Assembly (NCBI RefSeq): GCF_045679555.1
Contig: NC_092094.1
Span: 35,666,430 to 35,730,429 of the forward strand
From: Salvelinus alpinus
Taxonomy: Eukaryota; Chordata; Actinopteri; Salmoniformes; Salmonidae
Direction of reading: 5' to 3'
Length of the DNA stretch: 64,000 bases
In this document: positions 1 through 11,755 of the stretch, one piece after another
Layout of the letters: each line of letters begins with the position of its first letter
Position numbering within the stretch: the first letter of the stretch is position 1
Notes under the pieces: generated by a model
Database searches by the model: none
What the model saw: the letters and a program-made list of their open reading frames with translations, nothing else
Told to the model about the DNA's origin: nothing
Program-made: the position numbers and the translations under genes

Positions 1-1064
1 TGATTGAACTGATCATGTCAACATGTCTAGCTAGTCTCGCCACCTTCCTGTTCAAGTGAGCACAGCACAACAACGGTGAGTCCAAAAATTTGTCTTGTAG
101 CCTGTGGCATAAATGATGTAATATGCCAGGATATACTGTAGCTAAGAAAGTAATGCAAAGTGTATGATGTGTAGTAACTATTAGTAGCCCATGTGTCTCA
201 CTATAAGAATGTGGTCCCTCTCCCCCTCATAACTTTTGAAAGTGTTTAATGAATGCCTACGTCGTCGCAGCTCGTTTGCTTGCACTTGCTTATACATAGA
301 GCTAAGTGTTACATTACCTTGCTGGATTTATCTGAACACATATCTGAATTTTTGTCGGGATCCGTTTTTAAGTGCTGAACGAAGGCCTATATCATTGCAG
401 CTTGTTTGCTTGCACTTGCTTATACTTAGAGCTAAGTGTTAATGATATAAGAAAAAACATTACAAATGTAACAAACATAAATGCAACAATGTTTGTGTAT
501 GTTTCAAAAGTCAAAACTCATTTCGGCGTTCGTTATTATTGAAGGAGAATGCGTTTTTTATCGAGTTACACAAAGCTATGGCTTTTAAAAAGCCAGCAAA
601 TGAGGCTGAATTAACTGTTTCGCTGCCAGACGAGGCTCTGTTGATAGCCAGGTGTAGAGGGGGTAAGGATTCACTCCATGATGCTGAAAGGAAAGCGTTG
701 CTATCGGGACAGCTTTATGTAGGCCCTAACAGTTTGTGTTTGTCACCATTATAGTGCAATTAGTTTATTGTTTAGTGTGTTGTGTAGTGGCTTTTCCGGC
801 ATACATCTAAACAAATTGGTTGAGTTTGCCCCACCAAGATTGACATGTTAAAATCACCACTGCCACTACAGTTATAATTTGTCAACAAATGTATTATAAT
901 CTTCGAGACTATTACTTCTCATGTTTTCCAGTTTCATATTTTGGTACTTTTTTTTGCATTTAATTATGCCTCTCATGTAGGACAGTGTAGCATAATTGTT
1001 TATTGAAAGGGTAGGCCTATTGATACATTGTGGAGGTGCATCTTAAGAGTTTTGAGCCATGGTA
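1..1064. other. Intergenic; contains a tandem duplication of about 90 bp at 120-bp spacing
   Basis: No gene is supported. Two similar blocks at about 232-321 and 352-441 lie exactly 120 bp apart and share a stretch around gtttgcttgcacttgcttatac and tagagctaagtgtta. A 71-codon open frame at 539-754 lacks any recognised family and begins with a non-ATG codon. Confidence 0.6.
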
Positions 1065-1072
1065 TACATTTA

Positions 1073-1345
1073 GGTCACACTTTATTTGGATTCTACCATA
1101 CTGTATAGATGATCTACAAATGGTCATACTATCAACAAACTACAGTATCTGTTGATAAGCAACTCCTTGCTTAGATTGGGGTTAGGGTAAGGGTTAGGGT
1201 AAGGTTTAAGGTTAGGGCTAGGGTAAGGTTTCAGTTTAGGGTTAGGATGAGGTTTAGGATTAGTGGATAGTTAGTTGAAATGTTGCTGACAGTTATTGAA
1301 CATCTACAAACCATCTACTTGGGACTATACAAATAAAGTGTTACC
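1073..1345. mobile_element. hAT-like MITE with telomere-like internal repeats, copy 1
   Basis: Terminal inverted repeats GGTCACACTTTATTTG (left) and GGTAACACTTTATTTG (right, reversed) match at 15 of 16 positions. They are flanked by an 8-bp near-duplication, TACATTTA at 1065-1072 and TACATTTG at 1346-1353, which fits hAT-type integration. The interior has repeated GGTTAGGGTAAGG-like units. It has no coding capacity. A second copy lies at 36837-37108. Confidence 0.75.
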
Positions 1346-1353
1346 TACATTTG

Positions 1354-1945
1354 AAATCCAGTTCAGAAACAAAAGGCCTCTTTAAAAGAAATCAAAACAA
1401 AAAAGATAGCCTCAGCACCTAACCACTTAAATAGCTGGGATTCATTTAAATCTCCATCAATTAGGTTTCAAATGAACATCCAGAGAGTCTGAGGATAATA
1501 AATAGGATAATTTATAGTTTTTAAATTGTCCCTGAAATTCTGTCCAACGGTGATTACAACTGGTACCATGCTGTGTTTGTGTACAATCGAGAGAGTGGAA
1601 AGAAAGAAAGATTGAGACGAGGCAGAGGGGGGAGAGAGAAACCAAGAGAGAGAGAGAAACCTAGAGAGACACACACACTCATGACTATTCTTTTGCCTTT
1701 GCATGTACAATAATGAATGGAAGAACTAAGCTGTGTCTATAGTGTTGGAGGCCCATTCCCTCTGAGTGGTCTTTCACAGTGTTCAGGGAAGATTTCATGA
1801 GTTGTCAGCTGTCTTTGAAATTCAGTGGGGTCTCCCCCTTGACTCCTCTTTATCCTGTAGGAGAAGAGAAAGCCTTTCATGACATCCTCATTATGCAACT
1901 TCAAATTCCAATCAGATATAATCAAATGTGTAAATGCTAGCTATA
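1354..1945. other. Intergenic; GA/CA-rich simple sequence
   Basis: No gene. Purine-rich low-complexity DNA runs from about 1590 to 1680, with short GA and CA runs. The remainder is unique AT-rich sequence. Confidence 0.6.
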
Positions 1946-2875
1946 CACTGAGTCTACCAAATATTAGGAACACCTTCTTAATATCGAGTTGCAATCCCCC
2001 CCCATTTTGCCGTCAGAACAGCCTCAATTCGTTGGGGCATGGACTCTACAAGGTGTCGAAAATGTTCGACAGTGATGCTGGCCTATGTTGACTTCAGTGG
2101 TGTAAAGTACAAGTAAAAAACTACTTAAGGCGATTTTTGGGGAATCTGTACTTTACAACTTTTAATTTTACTTCACTACATTCCTAAACAAAATAATGTA
2201 CTTTTTATTCCATACATTTTCCATGACACCCAAAAGTACTTGTTTCATTTTGAATGCTTATCAGAAAGGAAAATGGTTTATTTCCTACACTTATCAAGAG
2301 AACATCCCTGGTCATCCCTACTGCCTCTGATCTGACCGACTCACTAAACAGTGTGAGTGTTGGAGCGTACCCCTGGCTATCCGTGAATTTAAAAACAAGA
2401 ACATTTTACTTGAGTCATTTTCTATTAAGGTCTTTACTTTTTCTTTACTTTTACTCAAGTATGACAACTGGGTACTTTTTCCTTCCTTGGTTGACTCCAA
2501 TGCTTCCCACAGTTGTGTCAAGTTGGCTGGGTATCATGTGGGTGGTGGACCATTCTTGAAACAGACGGGAAACTGCTGAGCGTGAAAAACCCAGCAGCGT
2601 TGCAGCTCTTGACACAAACCGGTGTGCCTGCCACCTACTACCATACCCCATTCAAAAGCACTTAAATATTTTGTCTTGCCTATTCACCCTCTGAATGGCA
2701 CGCCTACACAATCCATGTCTCAATTGTCTCAAGGCTTAAACATCCTTATTTAACATGTCTCTTCCCCTTCATCTACACTGATTGAAGTGGATTTAACATA
2801 TGACATCAATAGCTTTCCCCTCGATTCATCTAGTAAGTCTATGTCATGTAAAGAGCATATTTTTTACACTCAGTG
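1946..2875 (-). mobile_element. Tc1/mariner-like element, internally deleted, with nested hAT
   Basis: Ends CACTGAGT (1946) and ACTCAGTG (2875) are inverted and flanked by TA on both sides (1944-1945, 2876-2877), the Tc1 target duplication. On the minus strand at about 2500-2650 a relic of the Tc1 transposase N-terminal helix-turn-helix is readable, including [17 protein letters not shown]. The catalytic core is missing. A separate element interrupts it at 2095-2489. It is the same family as the larger copy at 8940-11103. Confidence 0.82.
2095..2489. mobile_element. Tol2-like nonautonomous hAT element nested in Tc1
   Basis: It starts CAGTGGTGTAAAGTACAAGT and has the facing sequence near its right end (ttttactcaagtatgacaac, gggtactttttcc), the terminal style of fish Tol2-like hAT elements. 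An 8-bp target duplication flanks it: GTTGACTT at 2087-2094 and GTTGACTC at 2490-2497. No transposase is present. The duplicated host sequence is Tc1 sequence, so the hAT arrived after the Tc1 element. Confidence 0.82.
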
Positions 2876-3931
2876 TATTTCAGACTTGATGAATCTGTTG
2901 GTTGTAAAAGTGGATGACTGAAACTGTATGAAAAGTCATGATATACATTTTTGCCTTATCATTGCCTCACATGAATGTAAACATGTCTTAGATAAAGTGA
3001 GGTGACTGAAAGGTAAGAGCAAGGGTTAATGTTGGCCAACAATCTACTCTAACTAATCCTGAAAGCTAAACTAGATTATTTAGCAGGCAGACTGTTTTGA
3101 ACAATAATAAACATTTCCTCTTAAATTAGATACATGATGGCTTTTGTAATAAAACAAGAATAATATAATGCAGCTATCCTGTGTATTGTGCTCAGGTTTA
3201 TTATTCAAAACAATGCAGATGGTATCAAGTTTCTCAGCACTGTGAATCTCCCCTTTCATCCCTCTGTCCCAACCCCTTGGCTAGGACCACCTTTCCTGGT
3301 GCCAAGGAAGCTGGGGTGTGTACTTGTCGAGAGCACTGTGGAGTCAACTGATATTGTCAGGATGCTAAAGTGGAGATGTGGTGCTGTTTTGAGGGGGAGA
3401 GACAGAGCAGAGGGAGTCCAGCCAGGACAGGGCCTTGAGTCATACCAGCTGCACCCTGTCTTTGAGGAGGAGATCGGATGGAGAGCTGCTCATTGAGGTT
3501 GGCAAACGCTGGCTCATAAACTTTCCCCTGCTTCTCCCTTTGATTGTCCTTGGACATCTGCCTGGCCCTCCCATCAGGAATGTGCGGCAGCTGTTTGCTG
3601 CAAGTGCCTTTGCCGTGTGAACTCAGGCCTGTGCACGGGGCCTGGCTTAATGATTTGAGCCAACTCAAACTGGGTCGCCTGGGACACTGGGCCCTGGGCC
3701 CTGGTACATAACTCTGTCCTGGGGATGACAGGCAAGTGCAGAGAAAGGGGCTGAGAAATGTATATTATGCAGGTTAACCATTTGCCCTCACACCGTAATT
3801 GGCTTAGATTGTCTAGCAACTGGATTTGCAGGGGGGGAAACCTGCCCTGTACCACAGTGCAAAAGTTCAGCTGCGCCTGACAGGATTGTGTGTTTACGCC
3901 TGGTGGTGTGCACGTGCTTATGTGTGTGTGG

Positions 3932-3963
<32 letters not shown>

Positions 3964-5254
3964 ATAAAAGAGAGGGAAAGTAAAAGTTAGACAGAAGGGA
4001 GTGTTGAAGGTATGAAAATTAAAGTACAATGCTGTGTCAGGTGTTCTAGCTGACAAATCCTTAATGAAGGGAGAACACTTTCAACTTTCTATGTTGCAAA
4101 GAAAACAAAGGAAGAGGGTGGACCGTTAAATCTTGTGTTCTGTGTTTTGGGGATAGACAGGGATATTGTTTCCACCTCATCTCCTTATCACCTTATCCTG
4201 AGAAACAGCAACAACTAAAAAGAGAAATTACCAGCTATTCGTTCTCTATTTGTAATCAGGTACTCAGTGCCAATCATCAGACCACACACATGGTTACTTG
4301 CATGAGTGTGTGCGCCCACATGCATGTGCACACAGACTCACACACTCACGTTCACACTTGCACTCATAACAAAAAAACAAATTATTCTGCCAACACACTA
4401 AGATAGGGAGAGACATCGTGGAAAAAGGTACAATTTCAAAGGTGGAGGATGCTCAAAGATGGAAATTCCCTGATGCAAAGAGGAATGCTTTTTATTTTTT
4501 TTCAAGTGAAGGAGAGGTTAAGATCTTAGTGTCCCAACTCATCTGAGCTTTAGTCTAAAGTAGACAAGAGGATTACTGATAATGTGGGCAGTCCTCTCCC
4601 AAGTTGATCTGGCAAACATGCTTGGGTGCTGACTGAGGGGAAAGAGGAATCTGATGCTGCTGCCTGTTTGTTTGAAAGAGGGGATTAGACAGAGGATGCA
4701 GAATTCAGGAAGGTAAATAGCATTGGGGGATTGGCCTCTTTGTGACTCTAGTATATACCACAAGTTAGGGCTCTGTGGCATTTGGGTTTTACACAGTTTG
4801 GTTTATAGCAGCCATGCAGATAAAAGTTTGTTTTATCTGTGATTGCACCCTAACGTCTTACAGACCAACTATATATTTTCCAATTCTTGCTGTTTTTGTT
4901 GCTTTTTGATAAGTCATGTATGGAGAGCCAGAGACAGAGCAATTGAATAGTAATAGGGGTATTATGCTCATTAGTAACTTCTGCGTTATTGTTTTTATTT
5001 TGTATTTCCTCTTTTATTCCTGCATGACTGGAGATGCTCGGTAGTGAGGGGAGCTCCATGGGCCATGATGAGTTGTTTAAAATCTAATCAGAAACTAACA
5101 AGTCCCTGGTTATTTGTTTCTGCCTCAATACTTGAGAGTTCCCAGATGTTGTGGAAGGTAGGGAGTCGATTGTTTATACAGCAGTGAATCTTTTCCAAAC
5201 ACACATTCTATCAGCCCGCATGGCTATCTATCAAGGGAGGCAGAAGTTACAGTT

Positions 5255-5480
5255 TTTCTGAAGTCAGGCAGGCACAAAAGCCCTTCAGCAGCAAATTACA
5301 ACTCCCACCCCACCTGCTGAAGCCAGCGTGCTGGCGGCACTGTGTTCAGACGGTAACCTGCCTCCGATCGATCGCTTGTTGTTGCAGCTGTGCTCCGGTT
5401 GATGGTTTATTTAAGGGGCTCCACATGCTTGTTGAGGGGAAGGCAGCTGAATACATAAAACAGGCTCTCAGAACCACTTT
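5255..5480. promoter_or_regulatory. Candidate regulatory block (unique, GC-richer)
   Basis: Unique sequence with higher GC than its flanks and E-box-like CAGCTG sites (5387-5392 and nearby), plus a run-on gatcgatc. It resembles the non-repetitive islands typical of gene deserts beside developmental genes. Conservation is not tested; this is an inference from composition only. Confidence 0.2.
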
Positions 5481-8389
5481 GTGGTCCGGGTAAGAGTAAA
5501 TGGAATAATAAAATCCAAATGGCTTCATCCTATGTTCTGGGCTCGTAAATCCAGCAAGTCACTGCTTACCTTTATGGTCCAATGCATGCAGGGAGAATGC
5601 ATGCATGTGTGTTGAAGAAAGGGGTTGCTTTGAAAAGAAATACTTTTGGTCAACAGGATGGCCCAATAATACCATATCTAATCATCCATCAGCATGTCTT
5701 ATACAAAAAAGGTTTACTGTGTCAGGAATATGTATATAAGAAAGCAGTAATGAATTGTTACTTTGAATAACATGTTGTGTAGCATAAAGGAATAAAGGTT
5801 CTCCTGTTTCTTCGAGGGTCCTTCACTATAGGGTTGTGCTGGTCAAGCCATGCTGAGAGTTTTAAAGTGCTTCTAAACTGTACTAAAACTTTCACAAGTT
5901 CCAGTTTAAAGTAATAGGACCCCTATAGTCTTCCTCAAGACCCAATGTGTCCCTACTATCCTGTATATTTGTCTGTTGCTTAACAAAACAATTGACAGAG
6001 CATGTGTTGTGTGAGTTAGTTAAAAGCTTCTGAGACAAAGAAGCAAGCATAGTACAGTAGGTTTCAAAATGCATACAGTCAAGTAGTTGCTAATGTAATA
6101 TTTGTCTTTGTTGTTAAATCAAAGCTTGACTATCTATTGAAATGCATTCTTGCATTACAGCTCAGAAAGCCAAAACCTTTTAAGCAAATGGTGTAAAGAT
6201 TAGTTTGTTCAAGTCATTCCAAATATTTGCAAAGTTTCACCTGCTTAGATTGGTTATGAACAATGTCTATAGCCCCTCCGTGTGTGCCTTGTCAAGTCAA
6301 AACTAAACAAAACACACTCATTCAAATACCTATATAGTATTATTTCTCAAAGGGTGTCTACATTACACTATTATTTCACCCCTGAATTGTGTCCACAATG
6401 ACCGATAAGTAAAATTGTCAAACAATGGAATTCAACTTAATTTCCACACAAAATTGTTGACGGGGGTCTTTTCTGGCCTGTCAGCAATGCTTCAAGGTCG
6501 AACCATGGCTATCTTCACAAAGAGGTCAGTGAGCAACACCCCTCTTCCTTTCCATGGGGCAAAGAGAGGATGTGTCTCCAACTTCCTCCTGCCACAGACA
6601 TAGACAGGAAATGAGTGTCAGTCCTTCACTTTCTATCCAAAAACTCCGGAACTTAGCTAAACATTTCAAAAACATATAATGTATTTACTTTTTTTACATT
6701 TCTGGCTGAATTCATATATCCATTTGTTAGACATTCACTAAAACACAAGGTAAAATACAGATTATATGTACCTTTTTTTCCGGCAAAATGTCCGTAGTCA
6801 GTATCAATAGAGGGTTATTAATAGAGGGTTACGGCTTACCAGAGACAAAATAAGTAACAGTCCATTTCTGCGTTCAATAATTTGCGTTTATTTTCCATTT
6901 CATTTAAAACAATGCTCTATTATTTCTAAAGGTTCCTAGTACCTAGACACAGCAGACGCATATTTAAGTTTACAGTCTAGTTAAAAAGAACACTGCATGG
7001 TTTGTCCATAAGCTGCATATGAAATATTACTTTCATTTCAAATAAAACAATAATGGGTATACACTATAGCCAATTGCAAAAGTGCAAGTAAGCAGGATTT
7101 CATGGGCCTTTACAGTCAGTTGTCAAGCAGTTTCAGTTGACTTTTGTGGCCCTTGGAAACATCAAATGTAAGTCTTGCAAAAGAGTCAGACGCTGTGATA
7201 TTTGGGATATTTCTGTGAACTCCCAGGGGACTGAGCTTTCCCTAGAAAAGGCTGAGGGCTGAAAAACATTGTTAGAGCACCACTGCTTATGCAGACCTCA
7301 GGTTCAACGTTAGAGAACAGGGAAAAGCAAGCATATTCCCTGATACATTATGGTCCACTGCACAGACACAACAATAGCCACTCCCTAAGAAATGTTATAG
7401 TGCATTACTTTTAGTTAGGTATTTTAGGACTGATATTTAAAGCGTCTATGTTGTCCCTCATAACCAGCACAAATACATACTAAATGGCACAATGTACAAT
7501 ATGCAGACAATGCTAGACACCTTGGCATTAGTAACAAATGTCTAATATGTGCTAAAGATGAAATTATAATCATCACATCTCTGAATCCCAGAACAGCATC
7601 CTTAACCTTGCTTGTCTTTTTATCCCCACATTTAGAACAGGGATAATATTAGCTTAAACATGTACAGACAGGCATGATTTCACCCTCATTCCTTTCATGA
7701 TGATGCATGTTAGTCGGGGAGCAAAACGTGTATTACCTGGAATAAATCACCAACTGACCGATCTTAAAATGTCCATAACCTTGAGTTATAAGGTTATATG
7801 CTCTAATGTCACATATGGGATATATCTCAAAGGAATTGCAATAGTCCTATCACCATCCAGTTGGGTTCATAGTAAATGTGTAACATAGAAACGCATATGT
7901 GTAAACAACGCAGGAGTTCCTTTTCACATGAATGCAAAGCATTTCTACACATGTATTCTTTGTACTGATTGCATGCAATATAAATAAGATCATAGACAAT
8001 CATTAGCAGTAATATGAACGTTTTTTTTATTTCCAGGCTAAAGTCATCCAATATGTCAACAACATAACACCAAGAGGACAGTAAAGGTTTGTGCCCACAT
8101 GTAATGGAAAATGATGTTTAATACAGTATGTTTCTCATTGATAAAGAGGACATGCTAAACAAATAATCCCCCAGTTTAATCTTCAAATGCCGTAAAGCAG
8201 GTTCTTTCTTACCTTACTGAACCATTTTCAGGACACAGCAAAATCGCACAACATGAAACTGCATGTCACCAATTGTCAGTAGCCACCTAATACAGCCGGG
8301 ATTCGCCTCTTAACCTTGAATTTGTGTCATCAGTTCTTGTACCTGCTACACTTTCTGTAACCAGAAACATCCACCCATACTCGGCTTTT

Positions 8390-8765
8390 GACAGGCTCTC
8401 TAATTACCTTTGCTATTTACGGTGCGCTGGCCGTCTGCTACTGATTTCTCTATTATCTTGACAGTCAACGAACTGGTCCCATTAGAACACTGCTGCTTGA
8501 GGCTTGCCTCCGGCAGGCCTGAGCTTTAGCGACCACAAATCGCGTCTGCATTAAAAGTCACCATGTAATAACTGTCTTCAGCTTTATCGCTAAACTGCCT
8601 ATTTTCAGGGAGAAGACGGCCTCTTTGTGCCTGCACTTGGGCTTTATTGGCCTCCATTGACTGACCCAGGCACTCTGTTTGAGAGTTATAAGCTTTGAGG
8701 GTCCTAGAAGAGCACCTAAACCTTTTTTATCCCTCTGATCCATCCTTAGTTGCTTCTCTCTCACG
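8390..8765. promoter_or_regulatory. Candidate regulatory block (unique)
   Basis: Unique balanced-composition sequence free of repeats, with TAAT/ATTA homeodomain-type cores (ctctaattacc, gtaataac) and balanced GC in an AT-rich desert. It ends immediately before the Tc1 element region. It looks like a conserved noncoding element, but only comparison with other fish could show that. Confidence 0.25.
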
Positions 8766-9107
8766 GCCCATGCAAATGTATTGAGAATAAATCTAGGGAG
8801 TGGAGGTCGTCTTGAGCAAAACTGAAGTGCAGGTATAGCTAAGATTCAGAACAAGGCCAGTGTACAGATCCCAATCGAATTCTACCTAATAACCATCCAT
8901 TTGCTGGTTGACGGCGGTAAATGTTTGCTAGCTAACATATGCTTAGTGTACAAAACATTAGGAACAGCTTCCTAATATTGAGTTGCACCCCGTTTTGCCC
9001 TCAGTATAGCCTCAATTCATTGGGGCATGGACTCTACAAGGTATCGAAAGCGTTCCACAGGGATGCTGACCCATTTTGACTCCCATGTTCAATTGGATTG
9101 AGATCTG

Positions 9108-10230
9108 GTGGCTGGTGTTTGGGCCACTACAGTCCCCCAGGGCTCTGTTCTAGGCCCTCTCCTATTCTCGCTATACACCAAGTCACTTGGCTCTGTCATA
9201 TCCTCACATGGTCTCTCCTATCATTGCTATGCAGACGACACACAATTAATCTTCTCCTTTCCCCCCTCTGATAACCAGGTGGTGAATCGCATCTCTGCAT
9301 GTCTGGCAGACATATCAGTGTGGATGACGGATCACCACCTCAAGCTGAACCTCGGCAAGACGGAGCTGCTCTTCCTCCCGGGGAAGGACTGCCCGTTCCA
9401 TGATCTCGCCATCACGGTTGACAACTCCATTGTGTCCTCCTCCCAGAGTGCTAAGAACCTTGGCGTGATCCTGGACAACACCCTGTCGTTCTCAACTAAC
9501 ATCAAGGCGGTGACCCGTTCCTGTAGGTTCATGCTCTACAACATTCGCAGAGTACGACCCTGCCTCACGCAGGAAGCGGCGCAGGTCCTAATCCAGGCAC
9601 TTGTCATCTCCCGTCTGGATTACTGCAACTCGCTGTTGGCTGGGCTCCCTGCCTGTGCCATTAAACCCCTACAACTCATCCAGAACGCCGCAGCCCGTCT
9701 GGTGTTCAACTTTCCCAAGTTCTCTCACGTCACCCCGCTCCTCCGCTCTCTCCACTGGCTTCCAGTTGAAGCTCGCATCCGCTACAAGACCATGGTGCTT
9801 GCCTACGGAGCTGTGAGGGGAACGGCACCTCCGTACCTTCAGGCTCTGATCAGGCCCTACACCCAAACAAGGGCACTGCGTTCATCCACCTCTGGCCTGC
9901 TCGCCTCCCTACCTCTGAGGAAGTACAGTTCCCGCTCAGCCCAGTCAAAACTGTTCGCTGCTCTGGCACCCCAATGGTGGAACAAACTCCCTCACGACGC
10001 CAGGTCAGCGGAGTCAATCACCACCTTCCGGAGACACCTGAAACCCCACCTCTTTAAGGAATACCTAGGATAGGATAAAGTAATCCTTCTAACCCCCCCC
10101 CCCTTAAAAGAGTTAGATGCACTATTGTAAAGTGGTTGTTCCACTGGATATCATAAGGTGAATGCACCAATTTGTAAGTCGCTCTGGATAAGAGCGTCTG
10201 CTAAATGACTTAAATGTAAATGTAAATGTA
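9108..10230 (+). mobile_element. 5'-truncated L2-like LINE
   Basis: It holds the 3' part of a non-LTR retrotransposon: an open frame to 10073, then a 3' UTR ending gtcgctctggataagagcgt and a (TAAATG)n tail at about 10211-10230. This 3' tail is shared by fish L2-type LINEs and the SINEs they mobilise. Host Tc1 sequence resumes at about 10231 (cagtaagctgaattcactg). The 5' truncation is typical of target-primed reverse transcription. The exact left boundary is uncertain by about 10 bp. Confidence 0.88.
9117..10073 (+). pseudogene. LINE reverse transcriptase, C-terminal part (ORF2 fragment)
   Basis: An open frame of about 320 codons starts inside the reverse transcriptase domain: the [10 protein letters not shown] box, then the catalytic YADD motif (residues [10 protein letters not shown], near 9220), then the thumb and the cysteine-poor C-terminal region common to L2/CR1/Rex-like LINEs. 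It ends in [10 protein letters not shown]. Full ORF2 proteins also carry an endonuclease and the N-terminal half of the reverse transcriptase; both are absent because of 5' truncation. No stop or frameshift interrupts the remaining part, which points to a fairly young insertion. There is no start codon or promoter of its own, so it is not a functional gene. Confidence 0.88.
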
Positions 10231-11103
10231 CAGTAAGCTGAATTCACTGTCATGTTTGTGGAACCATTCCTGGACAATCCTAGTCTTATGGCATGGGGCA
10301 TTATCCTGTTGACAAAATCCTTTCGCAGATGGCTACACTGCTGCCATGAAGAGATGCTCCTGATTGGCAATGATGTTCAGATATCCTGTGGCATTCAAAC
10401 GTTGCTTCACTTTTATCAAGGGGCTCAGTGTGTGTCATGAAAACTGGGATTCATCAGACCAGGCTATGTTTTTCCAATTCTCCAGTGTCCAGATTTTTCG
10501 TTCCTGCACTGCAACCGCAGTTTATTGTGTTTTGCTGAAAGAAGTAGATCTCTATATTTCGTCAAGGTACGATGAGTTGTGCATTCTTTTATGGGTGTTT
10601 GGGCACCAATGTTGTACTGGACTGTCAGTTGACTAACAGTAGCCTGTCTATTGCTCTGCATAATTTGTGTCAGCCTCCTTTGTCCTCTTTCATCAATGAC
10701 CCGTTTTCAAACACTGGCCTGCCATTGGCTAGATGTCCTATGAGTGGTGGCCCATTCTTGATACACACGGGAAACTGTTGAGCGTGATAAATCCAGCAGG
10801 GTTGCAGTTCTTGACACACTCAAACTGGTGCGCCTGCACATACTACCCTACCCTGCTCAAAGGCACAAATATTTTGTCTTGCACATTCACCCTCTGATGG
10901 CACACATACACAATCCATGTCTCAGTTGTCTAAAGGCTCACAAATCCTTCTTTAACCTGTCTCCTCCCCATTATCTACACTGATCGAAGTGGATTTAACA
11001 GTTGACATCAATAAGGGATCAATAACGTTCACCTGGATTCATTCACCTGGTCAGTCTATGTCATGGAAAGAGCAAGTGATCAAAATGTTTTGTACACTCA
11101 GTG

Positions 11104-11439
11104 TTGAGAATGTTTAAAGTGAGCTGTTGTGTGCTGTTTTTGTAGACTTAATGGGCTATTGCTTACATTAGATACTAGTGTGTCGCAGAAAGAGCCTAAT
11201 TACTAACTAGCTGCAAACAACTTTACTAGTGCTTACTAGTATTTAGCCCCTAATCGATCCAACAATGCAACACGTTATTTACAGAGCGGCGTAATATTGT
11301 AATATGGGCTATATTGAATACTAATGTTTAGCTAAATCAAAAGCATCCTTGAAAATGTTAAACAATATTACTAATGTCGATCAGATTGATAAGGCAGAAA
11401 ACGTTTGAAGCTACCTTAACCCAACACCTAGCAACCTCG
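11104..11439. other. Intergenic, AT-rich, no feature seen
   Basis: Unique AT-rich sequence between the Tc1 element and the tRNA-like block. Nothing coding is supported. Confidence 0.6.
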
Positions 11440-11755
11440 TCAATAGGATTCGGATCTCTTAGCTTAACAGCTAAGGTGTTTAGTTAACAGTCGCATGGTT
11501 CCGGATTCAAGCCACAGTTGGGACTACCCCCTGACTTCGCTACATTGATCAGAATTGGGCGACCGCGCATGCAGCGATTGAGACTGTGATCAGGCATAAG
11601 GAACTTAAAAGAATGAAGCTTGAGGATGTGCTCACTGAAGGAAGGGGCTAGTGTAGCAAACTTAACCCTACACCTAGCAACCAGGTTCAAACCCTGGTCG
11701 GGACTATCTTCTGACCTTGTTACGCCTTATTTTAATTGGGCGCATCATCAGGTTA
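11440..11755 (+). repeat. Two degenerate tRNA-like (SINE-head) copies
   Basis: Two related stretches, about 11450-11560 and 11650-11755, each carry a polymerase III B-box-like sequence (gattcaagcc; ggttcaaaccc) followed by gggacta, then ctgac..g.tac and aattgggcg. The first also has an A-box-like tagcttaacagctaagg. A third relative is on the minus strand at 46525-46615. No full cloverleaf forms, so these are best read as old tRNA-derived SINE heads, not tRNA genes. Confidence 0.45.

Larger units (their letters stand above)
2876..8939. other. Intergenic desert with simple repeats
   Basis: No gene or recognised transposon in about 6 kb. It contains a (GA)n tract at about 3931-3977, GT/CA-rich sequence near 4265-4370, and two GC-richer unique blocks (5255-5480, 8390-8765) listed separately. 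Open frames here are short and have no family features. Confidence 0.6.
8940..11103 (-). mobile_element. Tc1/mariner-like element split by an L2-like LINE
   Basis: Same family as 1946-2875: left end gcttagtgtacaaaacatta, right end ttttgtacactcagtg. A degenerate transposase reads on the minus strand from about 10870 down to 9080 across several frames. Visible are the linker motif DERGQRRL-like near 10700, the first-Asp region (W-S-D-E, near 10460), the second-Asp motif QDNAPCH-like near 10310, and the DLNPIE motif at about 9085-9107. An L2-like LINE sits between the second Asp and the Glu. Frameshifts make it dead. Without the LINE it is about 1.0 kb, shorter than the usual 1.6 kb. Confidence 0.82.

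Noticed and set aside
539-754. 71-codon frame near the left edge
   Set aside because: It starts with a non-ATG codon, matches no family I recognise and has no splice or promoter context.
1180-1265. Interstitial telomere or chromosome-end sequence
   Set aside because: The units are imperfect and lie inside an element with inverted ends and a target duplication.
3574-4056. 160-codon minus-strand frame
   Set aside because: Crosses a (GA)n tract giving S-L-S-L and has no recognisable domain or splice context.
9108-10073. Long open frame of about 320 codons as a host gene
   Set aside because: It carries LINE reverse transcriptase boxes ([14 protein letters not shown]) and ends in an L2-type tail, so it is retrotransposon sequence.
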